Positions 35,265 to 47,765 of a DNA stretch of 64,000 nt are shown here, one piece after another (position 1 is the first letter of the stretch; every line of letters begins with the position of its first letter). The notes beneath the pieces are model-generated. The model saw only the letters and a list, made by a program, of their open reading frames with translations, made no database searches and had not been told where the DNA came from. Location of the stretch: positions 17,535,337 to 17,599,336 of the forward strand of contig CM057154.1 of assembly GCA_029962745.1 (NCBI GenBank), written 5' to 3'. The position numbers and the translations under genes are program-made. This stretch comes from Echinometra lucunter (taxonomy: Eukaryota > Echinodermata > Echinoidea > Camarodonta > Echinometridae).

Positions 35265-36543
35265 CATGCGCCGGCACATGCGTCACTGTCATGATCAGAA
35301 ACGAGATACACGTTAAAGGATTTAGGATCGGGCGTGAGATGAAAAATACATTCTTGAATTTTCGGGTCATGCAGTACAAATCCCAATATTTTGTGATTTT
35401 AGGACATATTGACTCAAATACATGCACCTATGCATGGTATGAGAATGTTAATAAGAGAAAACAGTCATTAGAAAACTTCCCTATATCATTAAGAAGTGTT
35501 TTGAAAAAGTTATTATCATCAAAAACCTTTGCAAAGAGAATTCCTGAAGAGAACAGTTTTTCACAGCGTAAAGTCAGTTTCCAACCTTTTTTTTCTTTTT
35601 CTTCTGTACTCAAGGCGGTCTGATTGTTCAAGCCTTTACAGGATAAGACGAGTCGTTTTGGGTCTTTGTCTGAATATCTGCTTGATTATCAAAAACAGAC
35701 CATTACAAGAAGTATGTTAGTTTCAGAGCAAAATGTTCGACATTAAAACCGTAAGTCGTAATCTAGCCAGACTCCAAATATTTTTTGAAGTGCACAATTT
35801 CAAGCAAGCATTAGACTTGATGATATTCTGTTAATTTCAAAATCATGCCTCAACCGAGTACGTGCATGGAATTAATGCCACTGACTATAAGAGTTGAGAA
35901 AAAACAATGAAATTGAATTGATCTCGGATCGATGACAATAAAGTAAGAAAGAAAGAGGCCAAGAAAGTAGAAAGAGAAAGAGAAAGAGAAAACAAAAGAA
36001 GGAAAAAGGAGAAAGAAGAAAGAAGAAAGAAAGAAAGAAAAAAAGAAAAAGGCAAACAAGCAAATGACTCAACACAAACAAAACAAAACAAAGCAAAACC
36101 AAAAGGTTTAGATCTTTGACTGTGAGCCTCTGCTGTGAGCATGTGATTGTCGCCCTCTATTGTTGAACTTTATAATTTCACGAATGATCTAATTTACATA
36201 CAGACGACAACAAGAAACTCATAACGTCATCTCGAAGATCTGTTACAAAGCTTGTTTCTTCACTGAATTTGGGGTTTTTTGTGCGAATGTCGAGAAAACT
36301 AAAGCATGGTTCGATGAGAAATATTGCAAAGAGTGCCTTTCCGGTTTAGAAGCCTCAAGTGGCTGTAAACAAGGCGTGTGCACTCTAATCGACGACAGAC
36401 AACAACGGTACGAGCTCTCGCGCTCTGTTGTGTTAACTTGGAGACAACGGAAAACAGCTGAGCCAGGAACACAGCAGCACTGACTGGTGTCAAAGTTGAG
36501 GGGTCAGGTAAGTGCAGTGCAGCTGGACACGGAATCTTACACA

Positions 36544-36611
36544 ATGTCGTACGTCGAAGGTGCCAGACGAATTCCGCGCGGAGGCAAGACAGTCAGGCCA
36601 CAGCCCGTTAG
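36544..36611 (+). CDS. BCAS3: BCAS3 coding exon 1, copy 1
   Basis: ATG at 36544 opens 22 codons ('MSYVEGARRIPRGGKTVRPQ', then PV) and two further bases, before donor GTTTGT at 36612. It is identical in coding sequence to copy 2 exon 1. 'VRPQPV' matches the 'VRPQAV' near the human BCAS3 N-terminus. This copy's exon 2 is broken, so a transcript starting here would need the second copy's exons or another allele. Confidence 0.7.
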
Positions 36612-36988
36612 GTTTGTCTTTGTCAACAAAATGAAAACGTTTTGCTTTGTACTCACACCTTTTGATGTTGTTGGTCATGGCCTCGGGAGTCTCGGGAAGG
36701 GGGGGGGGGGGGTGCGCTGGATAACTGCACGTCTTCAGTGACACTGTCAAGTCTTGCCAGAGTAGACTAGATCTAGTCTAACTTTGTTTTGTTAACAAAT
36801 CATTTTGCAATCATTCAAATTTAGTAATTAGTCTAGTCTCTTTTGATGTTAATATTTATGTGGTTGCAATACTGCTTGACTTGTAATTTTAATAAATTAT
36901 TTTTTCGTAGGGGTAGATCTAACTTTACACGTACATGTATATCCCTAGGCCTTACCCTTATCAAAGTTCTCCTAAATAATTACTCATT

Positions 36989-37144
36989 TACTGTAAACAT
37001 GGAATATTCGTGGTGTGGATATTTTCACACATGAATACAGTTGACCTAACTGTCCGCGAAAATAAAAAATGCGTGATTGTGTTCAATTCCAACTCGTTCA
37101 AACGCATAAAAATTAATCGTGCAAAAATTGCTACGTTTACAGTG
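36989..37144. mobile_element. TACTGTAA-ended MITE, family member A (copy 1, empty site for CACTATG MITE)
   Basis: The ends TACTGTAAA and TTTACAGTG are inverse. The interior 'TGAATACAGTTGACCTAACT...CCGCGAAAAT' resembles the element at 40372-40579. At 37113-37115 a single TTA marks the site where the copy 2 version carries the 269-bp CACTATG element. Confidence 0.6.
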
Positions 37145-38546
37145 TCAGTAGTGAGAAGATTGAACAGAGAGCAGTTTTCACAAGATTATTTGCCTTCCAT
37201 CTGCTTGCAGGAGTGATAGCATGGTCTTGATTTCTTGAAAATTTCAGTGCAAATGTCATTACAATTGTCAGTTAAAAATGTAGTATCTTAGATATCGCAT
37301 CTCGTCATTTCACATTCCAACTACATGTATGGTATGTATTCTAAATTGGATAAGGATGGTGTAGTGAGCTAGGCCTAATTAGGTAACTTAAAAACATTGC
37401 AGAATGAAAAAACGGATTAGAAAATATTAATGAAGGTTGAAAAAGTTCATGCCAAGTATTTGCTTAATATTCATTTTGAGTAGCCTTACAAGATTCCTCT
37501 AACTAGCTATAACACAGCACTGTCACGACGTGACAACGCTGTACAAGCGGGCATAGGCAAATCTTGCGAATTCACAACAAAAAGTGCGACTACATCGCGT
37601 ATGTGATGAGCGAATTCTCTCAGCTACATAAGTGACATTATCTTGAGATTGAATATTTGATTGATGATTATTTACTTCCTATATTTAATATTTGAAAACT
37701 TACAACTTACCAAGAAACCATGATTTATTGCTTCATGTGCTGCGGAAAATTCCGTTCTCTCCAACCGAAGTTTGACCTCTCGTACATAAAGTCTGTGTAT
37801 GCAAAGCCCAATTAACTAACAGGATACTGAACAGGTTCGCAAAGATTTTGTGTGTGTCAGTCTGGCTACCACTAAACGGGTTGACAGTTGCTGAGTGGTC
37901 ATTATCTTACACCAGTTGAATTTCTAACTCTTTTACCCTAGACCCAAAACTATAAATACATGCAATCCCTAGGCTTATCCTAACCTAACATATACATGTA
38001 TAGGTAAACATGCAATCCCAACTCCAAGTCTAATGAAATACAATCTCAAAATGAAAATAAAGCTGGAGAAACAATGCAGAAGGCTTCATTTGATCTTCTC
38101 TTTGTAACCCTTAAGATCCTGAAGATTCTCTCGGTGTAACCCTACCCTGATGGTACTACAAAGTCTCACAAGATGTTGTTCAATCAGAATTATATGAATT
38201 GTCAACAGAGGGAAGAGAGGCAAATGTGATTGTGCTTGCACTTACTTAATTCTGTCAAATAGGTGAAGAATTGCAAATCTTGTTTTCTTCAAAGTTTCCA
38301 GTCAATGCTGTACACTGTATACATGCACATTTGAAATGACTGCAATTTCATGAAGGGTTGAACTACTCTGCTTTATTATACCGTACATTTAGAATGGGGG
38401 GGGGGGGGGGGCCCACCGGGGTGGAGAAGAGAAGATAAATGTCCCATTATAAGAGCAAGAAAAGAAAAGCTCGGCATTTTTGTGATGTACCTATGTAAGC
38501 AGATCTGCCCCAAAATCTATTTTCTTTGTCATTTTTTTTTCCACAG
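37145..38546. other. BCAS3 intron 1 (copy 1), no other feature
   Basis: AT-rich, collinear with copy 2. Contains a G-run at 38397-38410. Confidence 0.55.
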
Positions 38547-38661
38547 CGATAAGTCATACAGGGCATCAGTGGTTGACTTCTTTCCATGATGCCTATGCAG
38601 ATCAGCCCCAGTAGAGAGACGCAAGATCAGCTGGTGAAATTTGAGAAGCCAGATGTCACAG
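38547..38661 (+). pseudogene. BCAS3: BCAS3 exon 2, copy 1, disrupted
   Basis: It aligns base for base with the intact exon at 50922-51037 but is 115 instead of 116 bp. It has an extra T after 'GACTTCTT', lost bases around 'GCAGATCAGCCCC' and 'GATCAGCTGG', and an ATG-to-AGG change in the conserved 'SYM' motif. The frame is lost early, and the donor reads GTGACT instead of GTGAGT. Either a decayed copy or poorly corrected sequence of an alternative allele. Confidence 0.85.
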
Positions 38662-39300
38662 GTGACTAGATATTGAATTCGATTTGAACAACAGGTGCTA
38701 CGTGTAGATCTAGATGTTCAGATGTCGTGATAATAATGGTTGGTAATATAGGGAGCCAAATTTGACAAGAGTGCTGAAGAGCAAAGGATCATCTTGAAAA
38801 ATGTCATGTAAAATGGCTCAGCAGTTATTGTGCACTCATTGAATGAATAGAGAATCATTATAGACAACAAAGAATTGATAGGAAGTGGTTGCTTTCTTTC
38901 TTTGTTTTGTATTCGTTGTGGTTTTGGGAGGAGCTGCAGGTCTCATGCCACTCATGAGTAATAATGATTGAAATAAACTGTATGAAGGAGGTTGTCTTGT
39001 AAGCAGCATTTAGATTCTATCAATGTACAGTGATGCAATCCATGCACTTCATTAATTGGAGGTAGGCTAATTTAGATTAATTTTTTTAATCAAAGGATAC
39101 TGTTGCAAGGATTTTCATTGTCAAATTCCATTCCATATGACCCTAAGTCTGGTGACTTACCTACTAGAAGAAACACTTTTGTATACTTATAGGCCACTTC
39201 TATAAAGCAACCCCCCCCCCCCTCTATAAAATTCAAGAATTTCAAAAAAAAAATCCTTATATGGTGTTACAGCCTTGATGTGTATTAAATTAAAATGTTA
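38662..39300. other. BCAS3 intron 2 (copy 1), first part
   Basis: AT-rich, collinear with 51038-51674. Only a C-run at 39211-39221 stands out. Confidence 0.5.
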
Positions 39301-39470
39301 TCTGCTGCTCCCAAACTGTGGAATCACTACCCCAAACACTCCGGAACCAACAATCTCTCAATGTTTCAAAAACCCCTAAAAACTCACTTGTTTCATTAAT
39401 AAGTTCTTTAAAGCGCATTTGAACATACTATATGGAAAATGCGCTATATAAATGCATAATATTATTATTA
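39301..39470 (+). mobile_element. LINE 3'-end insertion present only in copy 1
   Basis: 170 bp absent from the same place in copy 2 (around 51676). It encodes 'PKLWNHYPKHSG' and 'FQKPLKTHLFH', the usual C-terminus of CR1/L2-like reverse transcriptases, followed by 'GCGCTATATAAATGC' and an ATT repeat tail. The same tail type is seen at 55125-55230. Confidence 0.85.
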
Positions 39471-40371
39471 TGCTGTACAGTAATTTCACTAATTTATGTT
39501 ACCAGTTTCTGAGAGGCCATGTGTGTATGATAACTATTTGACCTGCAGTGACAGAAGTACTTCTATGTTTTCATAATATTGCTTTGTCATGATTCGTTTA
39601 TGGGACTGAACTTTGATTCATTTTCCAGTCTACAGATGAAAATGGTCAAAACATTGTAGTTAGAGAAGTCATATGATCTTGAAATCATAACCACAACTGC
39701 ATGTATTGTACTCCCACATACCTACAGTATTTGATTTTACAGTTGCCATAACATATACATGTACTGTAATGTCAAAGGTATGTAAAAATAAACTATTTGT
39801 ATCATCCAAAGCAGCAATCTGACAAGATTATTTTTTTGAGGTGTACAATACTTGGGATTTAAAAAAAAAGAAAGAAAAATAATATCCCACCTTAACATTG
39901 TACATGTACATGTAGTTTTTCCAGAGGACACATTGTCTTTGGAGTATGTGTGTGTAGACTCTAGAGCAATTGTTTGCCGACATGAGTATTAGCAAAAATT
40001 ATCTTTGAGAGGATTAAAAGTCTGGATGTATTCATTCAACAAGAAGAGAGTTATTTTGTGTGACAAGACATACACAATACCCAATAATGATGTGAAGTGT
40101 GAATGAATGAAAGCATTGCTGAATTCAGTGTTAGCAATAACTTGTATACTATATGCAAAATTTAATGTAGAGAGATTGATAAAACATTGCTTCTTAATCT
40201 TTCTGGAAGAAAAAGAAGAGAAAAAAAACAATAACTGAAAACATCTTTACTGGTAATTTAATAAAGGGTGTATTATTATTATTGACCTACTTTATATTGT
40301 TTTGTCATTATATAGGCTTAGAATGTTCCTTTAATCAGTAAACTAAAACAATGTAAATTTATGGAGTAGAG

Positions 40372-40579
40372 TACTGTAATCATGGAGTATTTGTGGAAAT
40401 TTTCCCAAATTTTGCGCAGCCCGACACTTGCGCCAAAATAAAACCGCACATAATATTTTGTATATTATGCATGTGAATACAGTTTTTCTATCTGTCCACA
40501 AAAATTAAAAATGCGCAATTGTGTTTTAACACGGCCGAGCACGGAAAATTGATAACGCGAAAATTTCCATTTTACAGTA
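40372..40579. mobile_element. TACTGTAA-ended MITE, family member B (copy 1, without hAT insertion)
   Basis: The ends TACTGTAAT and TTTACAGTA are inverse. The interior shares 'TGTGAATACAG' and 'CGCGAAAATTTCC' with member A. The site gcgaaaat (40557-40564) is single here but duplicated around a 360-bp insertion in copy 2. Confidence 0.65.
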
Positions 40580-40832
40580 CTTATTTTGTACCCCTCTACC
40601 CACCCCCCTCCCCACCTGCCAAGACTGAAGCACTGAAGAACACTTTCAATTTCAATTCAATTTATTGACCATTAAAAAGACATAAAAATATTTACAAAAT
40701 AACATAATACAACAAAATTCAAAATATAACAGGTTACAAGTTTCTTAATGGTCAGGACCCCTAAGAAGCAAGACTGCTTATAGCCGGGGCCCTACAAATA
40801 TACAAATAACATAACTGATAAAAGGGTTATAA

Positions 40833-43807
40833 TCAAATACACACACACATACACACACTTTCACACTTCATCACACAATGCAAAAACACAGGAGATAGAA
40901 TAGAATAGAAGATAAGACGAGATAAAAAAGAAGATAAAATACTATTACAGGGTGGGATTTGAGTTCTTAAATAATTGAACAAAAATGACTTTGAAAGTAA
41001 CTTAAATCGTGAGAGTGTTGTGCTGTTTTTTATATCAGAATTGAGAGAATTCCATTCTTTCACCCCGATATATCTGATGGAATTGCGAATAAAATTAATT
41101 TTAGAAAAAGGAATACGATAGTTGTTTTGATGTCTAGTAGAGTAATTATGAATTTGAGAATTTGTATGAAACATTTGTGAAAAATTTTCTGGAAGGGTGC
41201 CTTTGTGAAATTTAAACATAAAATCCATGTATTTAAACGAATTAATTCAAATAAAGGTAACACTTTGTGTTTAACAAAAAGAGGCGCACTTGGACTCATA
41301 TAATGAGAATTTGTTAACAAACGAAGAGCTTTCTTTTGTAAAATAAATAATTTAGATAAATTTGATTTAAAGGTGTTACCCCAAATAATATTACAATAGT
41401 TAAGATGGGGAAATAATATAGAATAATAAATATTAAGTAATATGCTGAGGGGCAAAAAATCCTTAAGTCTGTACAAAACTCCAATACATTTTAGAACTTT
41501 GTTACAAACATTATCAATGTGTTTTTTCCATTCCAAGTTTTCTTGAATAGTGACACCTAAAAAGTCAATACAATCTTTCCTTTCAATAGCAATGCCATCA
41601 ATTTTAACATATTCAATATTACTTACAATTTTTTTCCTTTTGGAATGGAAGATAACATACTTTGTTTTTTCAAGATTAAGTTGTAGTTTATTACATTTGA
41701 ACCAGGCATTTAAGTTACATAACTCAGAATTAACTGTAGAAATCAATTTAGGTAAATTAGAGTGAGAACATAAAACAGCAGTGTCGTCTGCAAACAAGGA
41801 GAATTTAAATATTTTTGATGAGAATAGAATATCATTTACATATAAAATAAACAAAAGCGGCCCTAAAACTGAACCTTGTGGAATACCGACATCAATATTC
41901 ATGTGATTGGATTCGACACCATCGATCACCACATATTGTTTACGATTGGATAAATAACTGGCAAACCACTGCAGTGGAATACCACGAACCCCATAATAAT
42001 TCATTTTTTCCAAAAGAATGTGGTGATCGATGGTGTCAAAAGCCTTAGATAAATCCATAAATACTCCACAACAAAAGTGACCTCTATTCAATTCTTCTAA
42101 GATATAATCTGTAAAATTTAATATACTGAGTGATGTGCTAAAATCTTTACGGAAACCAAATTGGTCGTTAATAAGAATCTTGAATCTATTTAAAAAGGCA
42201 TACAATCTTTTGTGCATCAGCTTTTCTAAAATTTTACTGAATACTGGTAATAAAGCCACTGGCCTATAATTTTCAATATTATCCACATTATTTTTTTTAT
42301 ATTGGTATTATCTTTGCAAGTTTTATATTGTCTGGCACGGTTCCTGTAATAAATGACTTATTAAACACATCACACAGAGGATGAACAAAGTGATGAATAC
42401 ATTGTTTCACAATTTTTGGAGATATACCATCCGGTCCACATGCTTTATTAATTTTTAGAGATGATGATATTTCTATAATTTCGTTTACAGAGACTGGTTT
42501 GACAAAGAAGGAGTTGAATTGTTTATTTGGTAAAAAATCATTAAATGATTGGGTTGATACAATTGAATTTGAAATTTTTTTTTTCCTACATTGACGAAAA
42601 TGAATTGAAATATTGAGCAATATCTCTCTGAGAATCAAATTTCATGCTTCCATGAAACATTGTTTTAGGTATATTTTTTTGTTTTTGTTACCTAATATTG
42701 AATTTATTTGTCTCCAAGTTTTTTTCAAATCACCCTTGACATTGTCAAACAAATCTCTGTAAAGTTTTCTTTTAGAAAATCTGATAATATTGGTTAGGTT
42801 GTTTTTATACAATAAATATTTTTTCTTATGTTGATCACTAGGTCTCTTTAAGTATGTTTGAAATAACCTATGTTTACGTTTAACTGATTGCAATATTCCT
42901 TTTGTGATCCAAGGCTTTTTGTATCTCTGCTTCTTATCTACATGGTTTACCCTCATGGGAAAACATTTATCATAGATTTTATAAAACTTTTCAAAAAATA
43001 TATTATAACATTCATTTGCATCTTCACATTTATATCCATCCAACCAATTGACAGAATCTAGTTTTTCTTTAAACATATTTACATTTGCATCATTAATAAT
43101 CTATTCTTTTTAAAGTTATTAACATGATGAGTATATACAGATTTATGATGCGAAATGCAAAATATAGGGAAATGGTCAGAGCAGTCACTATAAAGAATAC
43201 CAATTTGCTGCTTTCTTCCTCATTCACAGTATTAGTATAGATATTGTCAATTAAGGAAATTGTGCTATGTGTAACCCTTGTTGGTTTTGTTATTAATGGA
43301 TACATATTATATGAAAACATAGTATCTAGGAAAAAGTTTGTTTTGTTGTGAATACCATAATTTATCAGATTTATATTATAATCACCCAATACATATATGT
43401 CCTTCTTCTCACATTCTAATGTATCAAACATTGTTTTTATTTTCTCAGTAAAGGGTGTGATATTAGTGTCAGGGCGACGATAAATACATCCAATTACAAC
43501 TGATTTATTATTTTGAACAGTTTCAATAAACAAGGTATCAGCATACTCAGTGGATGAAGAAAGATCAGCAAGAACTGTATATTCTATATTACATTTAACA
43601 TATAAGGCTACACCCTCCACCTGTCTGTGTTGGTCTGCACACTTGCACTAATGAATAACCATCTATATTGAACATATCATAATGAGTAGAAGGTTTGAAC
43701 CATGTCTCAGATATTGCTATAAAACTAAATTCATGGTCAATAGATGACAAAAGTATTTGAATCTCATTAAAATTCTTAGGCAAGCTTCTGGCATTCAAAT
43801 GTAACAT
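40833..43807 (-). pseudogene. CR1/L2-like ORF2 (endonuclease-reverse transcriptase), frameshifted
   Basis: Read from high to low coordinates. Endonuclease pieces: 'LNARSLPKNFNEIQ', 'FSFIAISETWF' (43807-43595), 'YRRPDTNI', 'VLGDYNINL' (43620-43093). Linker: 43076-42642. Reverse transcriptase: 'NKACGPDGISPKIV' (42638-42297), 'NYRPVALLPVFSKILEKL', 'DLSKAFDTIDH', 'GIPQGSVLGPLLF' and catalytic 'FADDT' (42286-41060). C-terminal 'VKEWNSLNSDIKN' (41228-40833). At least five frame changes separate these pieces, so it cannot make a full protein as written. Confidence 0.9.
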
Positions 43808-44264
43808 AGAAATATCTGTTTTTGTATACTTATATTGACTGTTGAAAACATCACAGAAGGTATATTTACAATTGTTTTCATATAAAGAATTACAATCTTC
43901 ATCAGATAAATATTTTCAACATCAAAGTTTTGAAATGGTAAGTTCATGTCAAATGGATTCATTTTTAATTTCAACAGCTTATCAATGTCTATACCTTTGT
44001 TAAGATTGAAAAAGTATACACTGACCAAAGAAATTCACAGTCATCATTATAGTGATTGAATGGAAAAATCCCAGATGAACAATTAGAACACAATGAAGTA
44101 ATGGAAGAGGAAGAACAGTACACACACACAGCCATACACACCACACTCACTCTTTATTAAAAAAAGGCAGAATAAATGAAGACTTACTACAAATAGGTAG
44201 CATGAAACACACCACACAGGCTCAAGGAGCTTTCAAGTTCAGTTTATATATATTCAGTTAAAGT

Positions 44265-44400
44265 TTACAGTTTGCCAAGTTCATCTTTGCATTTAATCAA
44301 TTGCTTCATTGGATTCCTGTTACTTGGAGTTGGATGCTTCACTATGAACACACGACCATCCATGGTCCATGTAGACTGGACCTTTCATGTTCTTCGCTGC
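44265..44400 (-). pseudogene. LINE ORF1 C-terminal remnant
   Basis: On minus a short frame reads 'STWTMDGRVFIVKHPT' to 'KCKDELGKL' and stops at 44265. A 'W/FT.DGK/RI/VF(V)' motif closing ORF1 is common in CR1/L2-like LINEs of marine animals. It lies directly upstream of the endonuclease frame, as expected. It is frameshifted further upstream. Confidence 0.45.
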
Positions 44401-44530
44401 CAGTAAAGTTCATGATTGCAAGCCCGTCAGATCTTCATGAATTGTAATCCCACTTCCTTTCAACTTTCTTCGATTTCCCTAGAAGTTTCTGTTTTGCGCG
44501 ATATGAGGTCATCTTGACTATAATGCCGCG

Positions 44531-45030
44531 NNNNNNNNNNNNNNNNNNNNNNNNNNNNNNNNNNNNNNNNNNNNNNNNNNNNNNNNNNNNNNNNNNNNNN
44601 NNNNNNNNNNNNNNNNNNNNNNNNNNNNNNNNNNNNNNNNNNNNNNNNNNNNNNNNNNNNNNNNNNNNNNNNNNNNNNNNNNNNNNNNNNNNNNNNNNNN
44701 NNNNNNNNNNNNNNNNNNNNNNNNNNNNNNNNNNNNNNNNNNNNNNNNNNNNNNNNNNNNNNNNNNNNNNNNNNNNNNNNNNNNNNNNNNNNNNNNNNNN
44801 NNNNNNNNNNNNNNNNNNNNNNNNNNNNNNNNNNNNNNNNNNNNNNNNNNNNNNNNNNNNNNNNNNNNNNNNNNNNNNNNNNNNNNNNNNNNNNNNNNNN
44901 NNNNNNNNNNNNNNNNNNNNNNNNNNNNNNNNNNNNNNNNNNNNNNNNNNNNNNNNNNNNNNNNNNNNNNNNNNNNNNNNNNNNNNNNNNNNNNNNNNNN
45001 NNNNNNNNNNNNNNNNNNNNNNNNNNNNNN
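44531..45030. other. Assembly gap (500 N)
   Basis: Fixed-length placeholder. Left edge lies inside a LINE. The right edge starts inside the duplicated segment at the point equivalent to 33019, next to an imperfect hairpin. Confidence 0.98.
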
Positions 45031-45559
45031 CCTCCTCCCTGGTCCAACCCATCCTTTCGCTTATCAAAACAGTAGCACTGTTTTATATAGCTCTGCTTTC
45101 ATTGTATGCCAATCGCCTGCAATTATGACGTTGTCATGGGAGAGGGGGCGAGGGGCCGGCGGGGGGCGGGGGCGGGGGGGGGGGGGGGGGGTGGCCGCAG
45201 AGTTGTTGGATCAAATTGACGGTGGGGTCAGCCTATTCTTATCTGCACCCATCAGTCTCTCTTTATAATTATGTTTTTATCCAATTCTTTTTTTCTTAGG
45301 TTTCTAACTTTTGTATGGGAGAACTATATACAAAGGCCCATGCAGGCTAGCCTCGGCCGGGTGCCCTATAAGTAATATACTACTCCACGGGTTTAAAAAA
45401 AACACCCCATAAAGTACCACAATACCAACTGGTATACAGCCATGCAAGGTAAGTTGACGCTATACCGCAATAATTAAGGGTTGATTTGACGGTATATGGG
45501 TCTATATCATCATTAATATTAGTCAGAGATCATCATTATATCATCTTTAATCTTTATCA

Positions 45560-45638
45560 CTGCCGCCACCACCACCACCACCACCACCATCACTGCCGTC
45601 ACCACCACCACCATTATCATATCATTGTCATCATCATT

Positions 45639-45673
<35 letters not shown>

Positions 45674-45695
45674 TATCATCATCATCATTATCATC
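45560..45695. repeat. (CAC)n/(CAT)n microsatellite, copy 2
   Basis: Counterpart of 33540-33669 with expanded CAC and contracted CAT. Confidence 0.9.
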
Positions 45696-46829
45696 CATCA
45701 CTCATCACCATCCGTCCATCATTGTCATGCCTATCATCACTGTCGCCACATCTGCAAGCACCCTATAACTAACACTTTACACGCTATTTTATAGTCTGCA
45801 GTCTGCTAGTCTGAACTGACCATAGAGTTATACTGGATCAGACGGGCACTCAGTGGCGTAGCTAGGATTTCATTTTAGGGGGCGGTAGTGAGCACGCGAA
45901 GCGTACGAATCACTTTCTCGCGCGCTCCCGGGGGGGGGGGGGGGGTGCAGGGAGGGGGAGGTTCTCCCTCCCTCGCGAAGCGCGGAAGCTGACGTTTCTT
46001 TGTCATTATTCCTTGTCTGCTCCCGCTCTTCTTACGTTCTCTTTCCTTTTTCTTTTCTCACTCATGCTTTTTTCTTCCTTTTTTTTTTTTTTTTTTTGGT
46101 GGCGTTTGGGGGCGACCGCGGCCCCATCGCCCCCCCCCCCCACTACGCGCTTGCGCCACTTGCACCATAGTCAAATTTGACTAGATTCTAGTGAAAATGA
46201 CAAGAATTCTTGTAAAAAAATGAACAAAACCGTATTATAATCAATTGGCTAGAATAGTGTTGGGGGTTGGTGCCGGAATGATCCGGTGATCTGGTCAAAT
46301 GATTTCACTAGAATTTTTTTTTTTGGTCTTTAAAAAAACAAAACTATATTGTGTCAGTTTTTACTATAACACTACGGAGTGTACATTGCGTCTTAAGAGA
46401 ATAATATACCCCACGTGCATGCAGACAGAGAGAAAAGAAAAATAGAAAAAAAAGATGAAAATTAAGAGGAAAAGAAACAATAGCAGAAAAGGGATCAAAA
46501 AAGAAAAAAGAGGAACAAGATAAAACAATGAAGAAAAAAAGAAAAGAGAAAAAGAAAAGGAAAGATTAGAAAAGAATAGAAAAGAGAAAAGAAAAAAATA
46601 ATTTTAAGAGAGAGAGAGAGAGGGATAGAAAGGAAGAAAAGGATAAGAAAAATATTAAAATGATTACAATAAAAATATATGAGAAAAGTAGTGGCAAAAA
46701 TAGTCAATTTTGACTGCCTGCCATAAATAATAATAGATAAATAAAAGTAGAAGCCTAGCTGTGTAAAGTCTCATGTTCAGACCTCTGTTTCGACTGACGG
46801 CAGGGTTTGTGCCTGTAAAGAATGTACCA

Positions 46830-47045
46830 ACGCACCACCACTAACACCACCAACACCACTATCAGTTCACCACCATCATCACCCGATCGTCACCACCACC
46901 ACCACCACCACCACCACCACCACCACCATCATCATCATCAAAATCATCATCATCATCATCATTATTCATCGTCATCATTACCGTCGGCATCATCATTATT
47001 CATCATCACCATCATCATCATCATCATCATCATCACCATCATCAC

Positions 47046-47077
<32 letters not shown>

Positions 47078-47078
47078 C
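46830..47078. repeat. (CCA)n/(CAT)n microsatellite, copy 2
   Basis: Counterpart of 34830-35263, about 185 bp shorter and lacking most CCG units. Confidence 0.9.
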
Positions 47079-47457
47079 ATGCGCCGGCACATACGTCACC
47101 GTCATGATCAGAAAACGAGATACACTTTAAACAGTGCTGAGTATTTAGATCGGGCGTGGGATGAACTTTTTATACATTCTTGAATTTTTCGGGTCAGTGC
47201 AGTACAAATCCCAATATTTTGTGATTTTAGGACATATTGACTCAAATACACCGTATGCATGGTATGAGAAATGTTGATAATAAGAGAAACAGTCATTAGA
47301 AAACATCACTATATCATTAAGAAGTGTTTTGAAAAAGTTATCATAAAACCTTTGCAAAGAGAATTCCTGAAGAGAACATGTTTTCACAGCGTAAAGTCAG
47401 TTTCCAACTTTTTTTCTCTTCTTCTGTACTCAAGGCGGTCTGATTGTTCAGGCCTTT

Positions 47458-47765
47458 TTCAAGTTTTTTTCAAGTTCAGGTTTTATTTCCAATATAACAC
47501 AAGACATAAAATATCTTTTTCTTCTTTTAAACAGAAATATCGTAAATTAACATACAACATTTTTTTCCTCTTATTAACATCAAAACAAATTAAATGTCTG
47601 CTTGACATAGTGTATTAAAAGAAAAAAAAATGATATTGGAAAAGAGAAATCCACAAAAAAGCAATGCTTGTAGTGACGTGGATTCCTCAGGAAAGAAAAA
47701 GGAAAGTAAAGAAAAGAAAACAGAAGAATGTATGATACAGAGGTAGGTGAAACAGCACTATATAT
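47458..47765 (-). mobile_element. CR1/L2-like LINE 3'UTR fragment, only in copy 2
   Basis: Matches the 3' end of the LINE at 9649-9965 (CAAGTTCAGGTTTTATTTCC, GCAATGCTTGTA, GGATTCCT, ATGATACAGAG). Copy 1 at 35635-35640 has uninterrupted sequence. A severely 5'-truncated insertion, probably young relative to the divergence of the two copies. Confidence 0.88.

Larger units (their letters stand above)
33019..40645 (+). repeat. Duplicated segment, copy 1 (BCAS3 5' region)
   Basis: Collinear and nearly identical with 45031-53249, including unique intergenic DNA, BCAS3 exons 1 and 2 and all introns between. Differences are scattered substitutions, many 1-3 bp indels, microsatellite length changes and transposon presence/absence. 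Homology to copy 2 ends exactly where a minus-strand LINE starts at 40646. Confidence 0.93.
40646..44530 (-). mobile_element. Near full-length CR1/L2-like LINE, running into the gap
   Basis: Inserted in copy 1 only. The same site in copy 2 (after AGAACACTTT at 53249) is empty. The 3' end on minus ends in an AATTG-type repeat at 40646-40665. It carries ORF2 with endonuclease and reverse transcriptase plus a probable ORF1 remnant at the gap edge. The 5' end lies in or beyond the 500-N gap, so the target duplication cannot be checked. Confidence 0.9.

Noticed and set aside
34808..35623. 271-residue frame rich in Pro, Ser, Ile and His
   Set aside because: Translation of the CCA/CAT microsatellite; no homology-like sequence outside it and the copy 2 equivalent is not open in the same way.
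40646..44530. Retrovirus or LTR element
   Set aside because: No LTRs, protease, integrase or RNase H; endonuclease plus FADD reverse transcriptase and repeat tail identify a non-LTR LINE.
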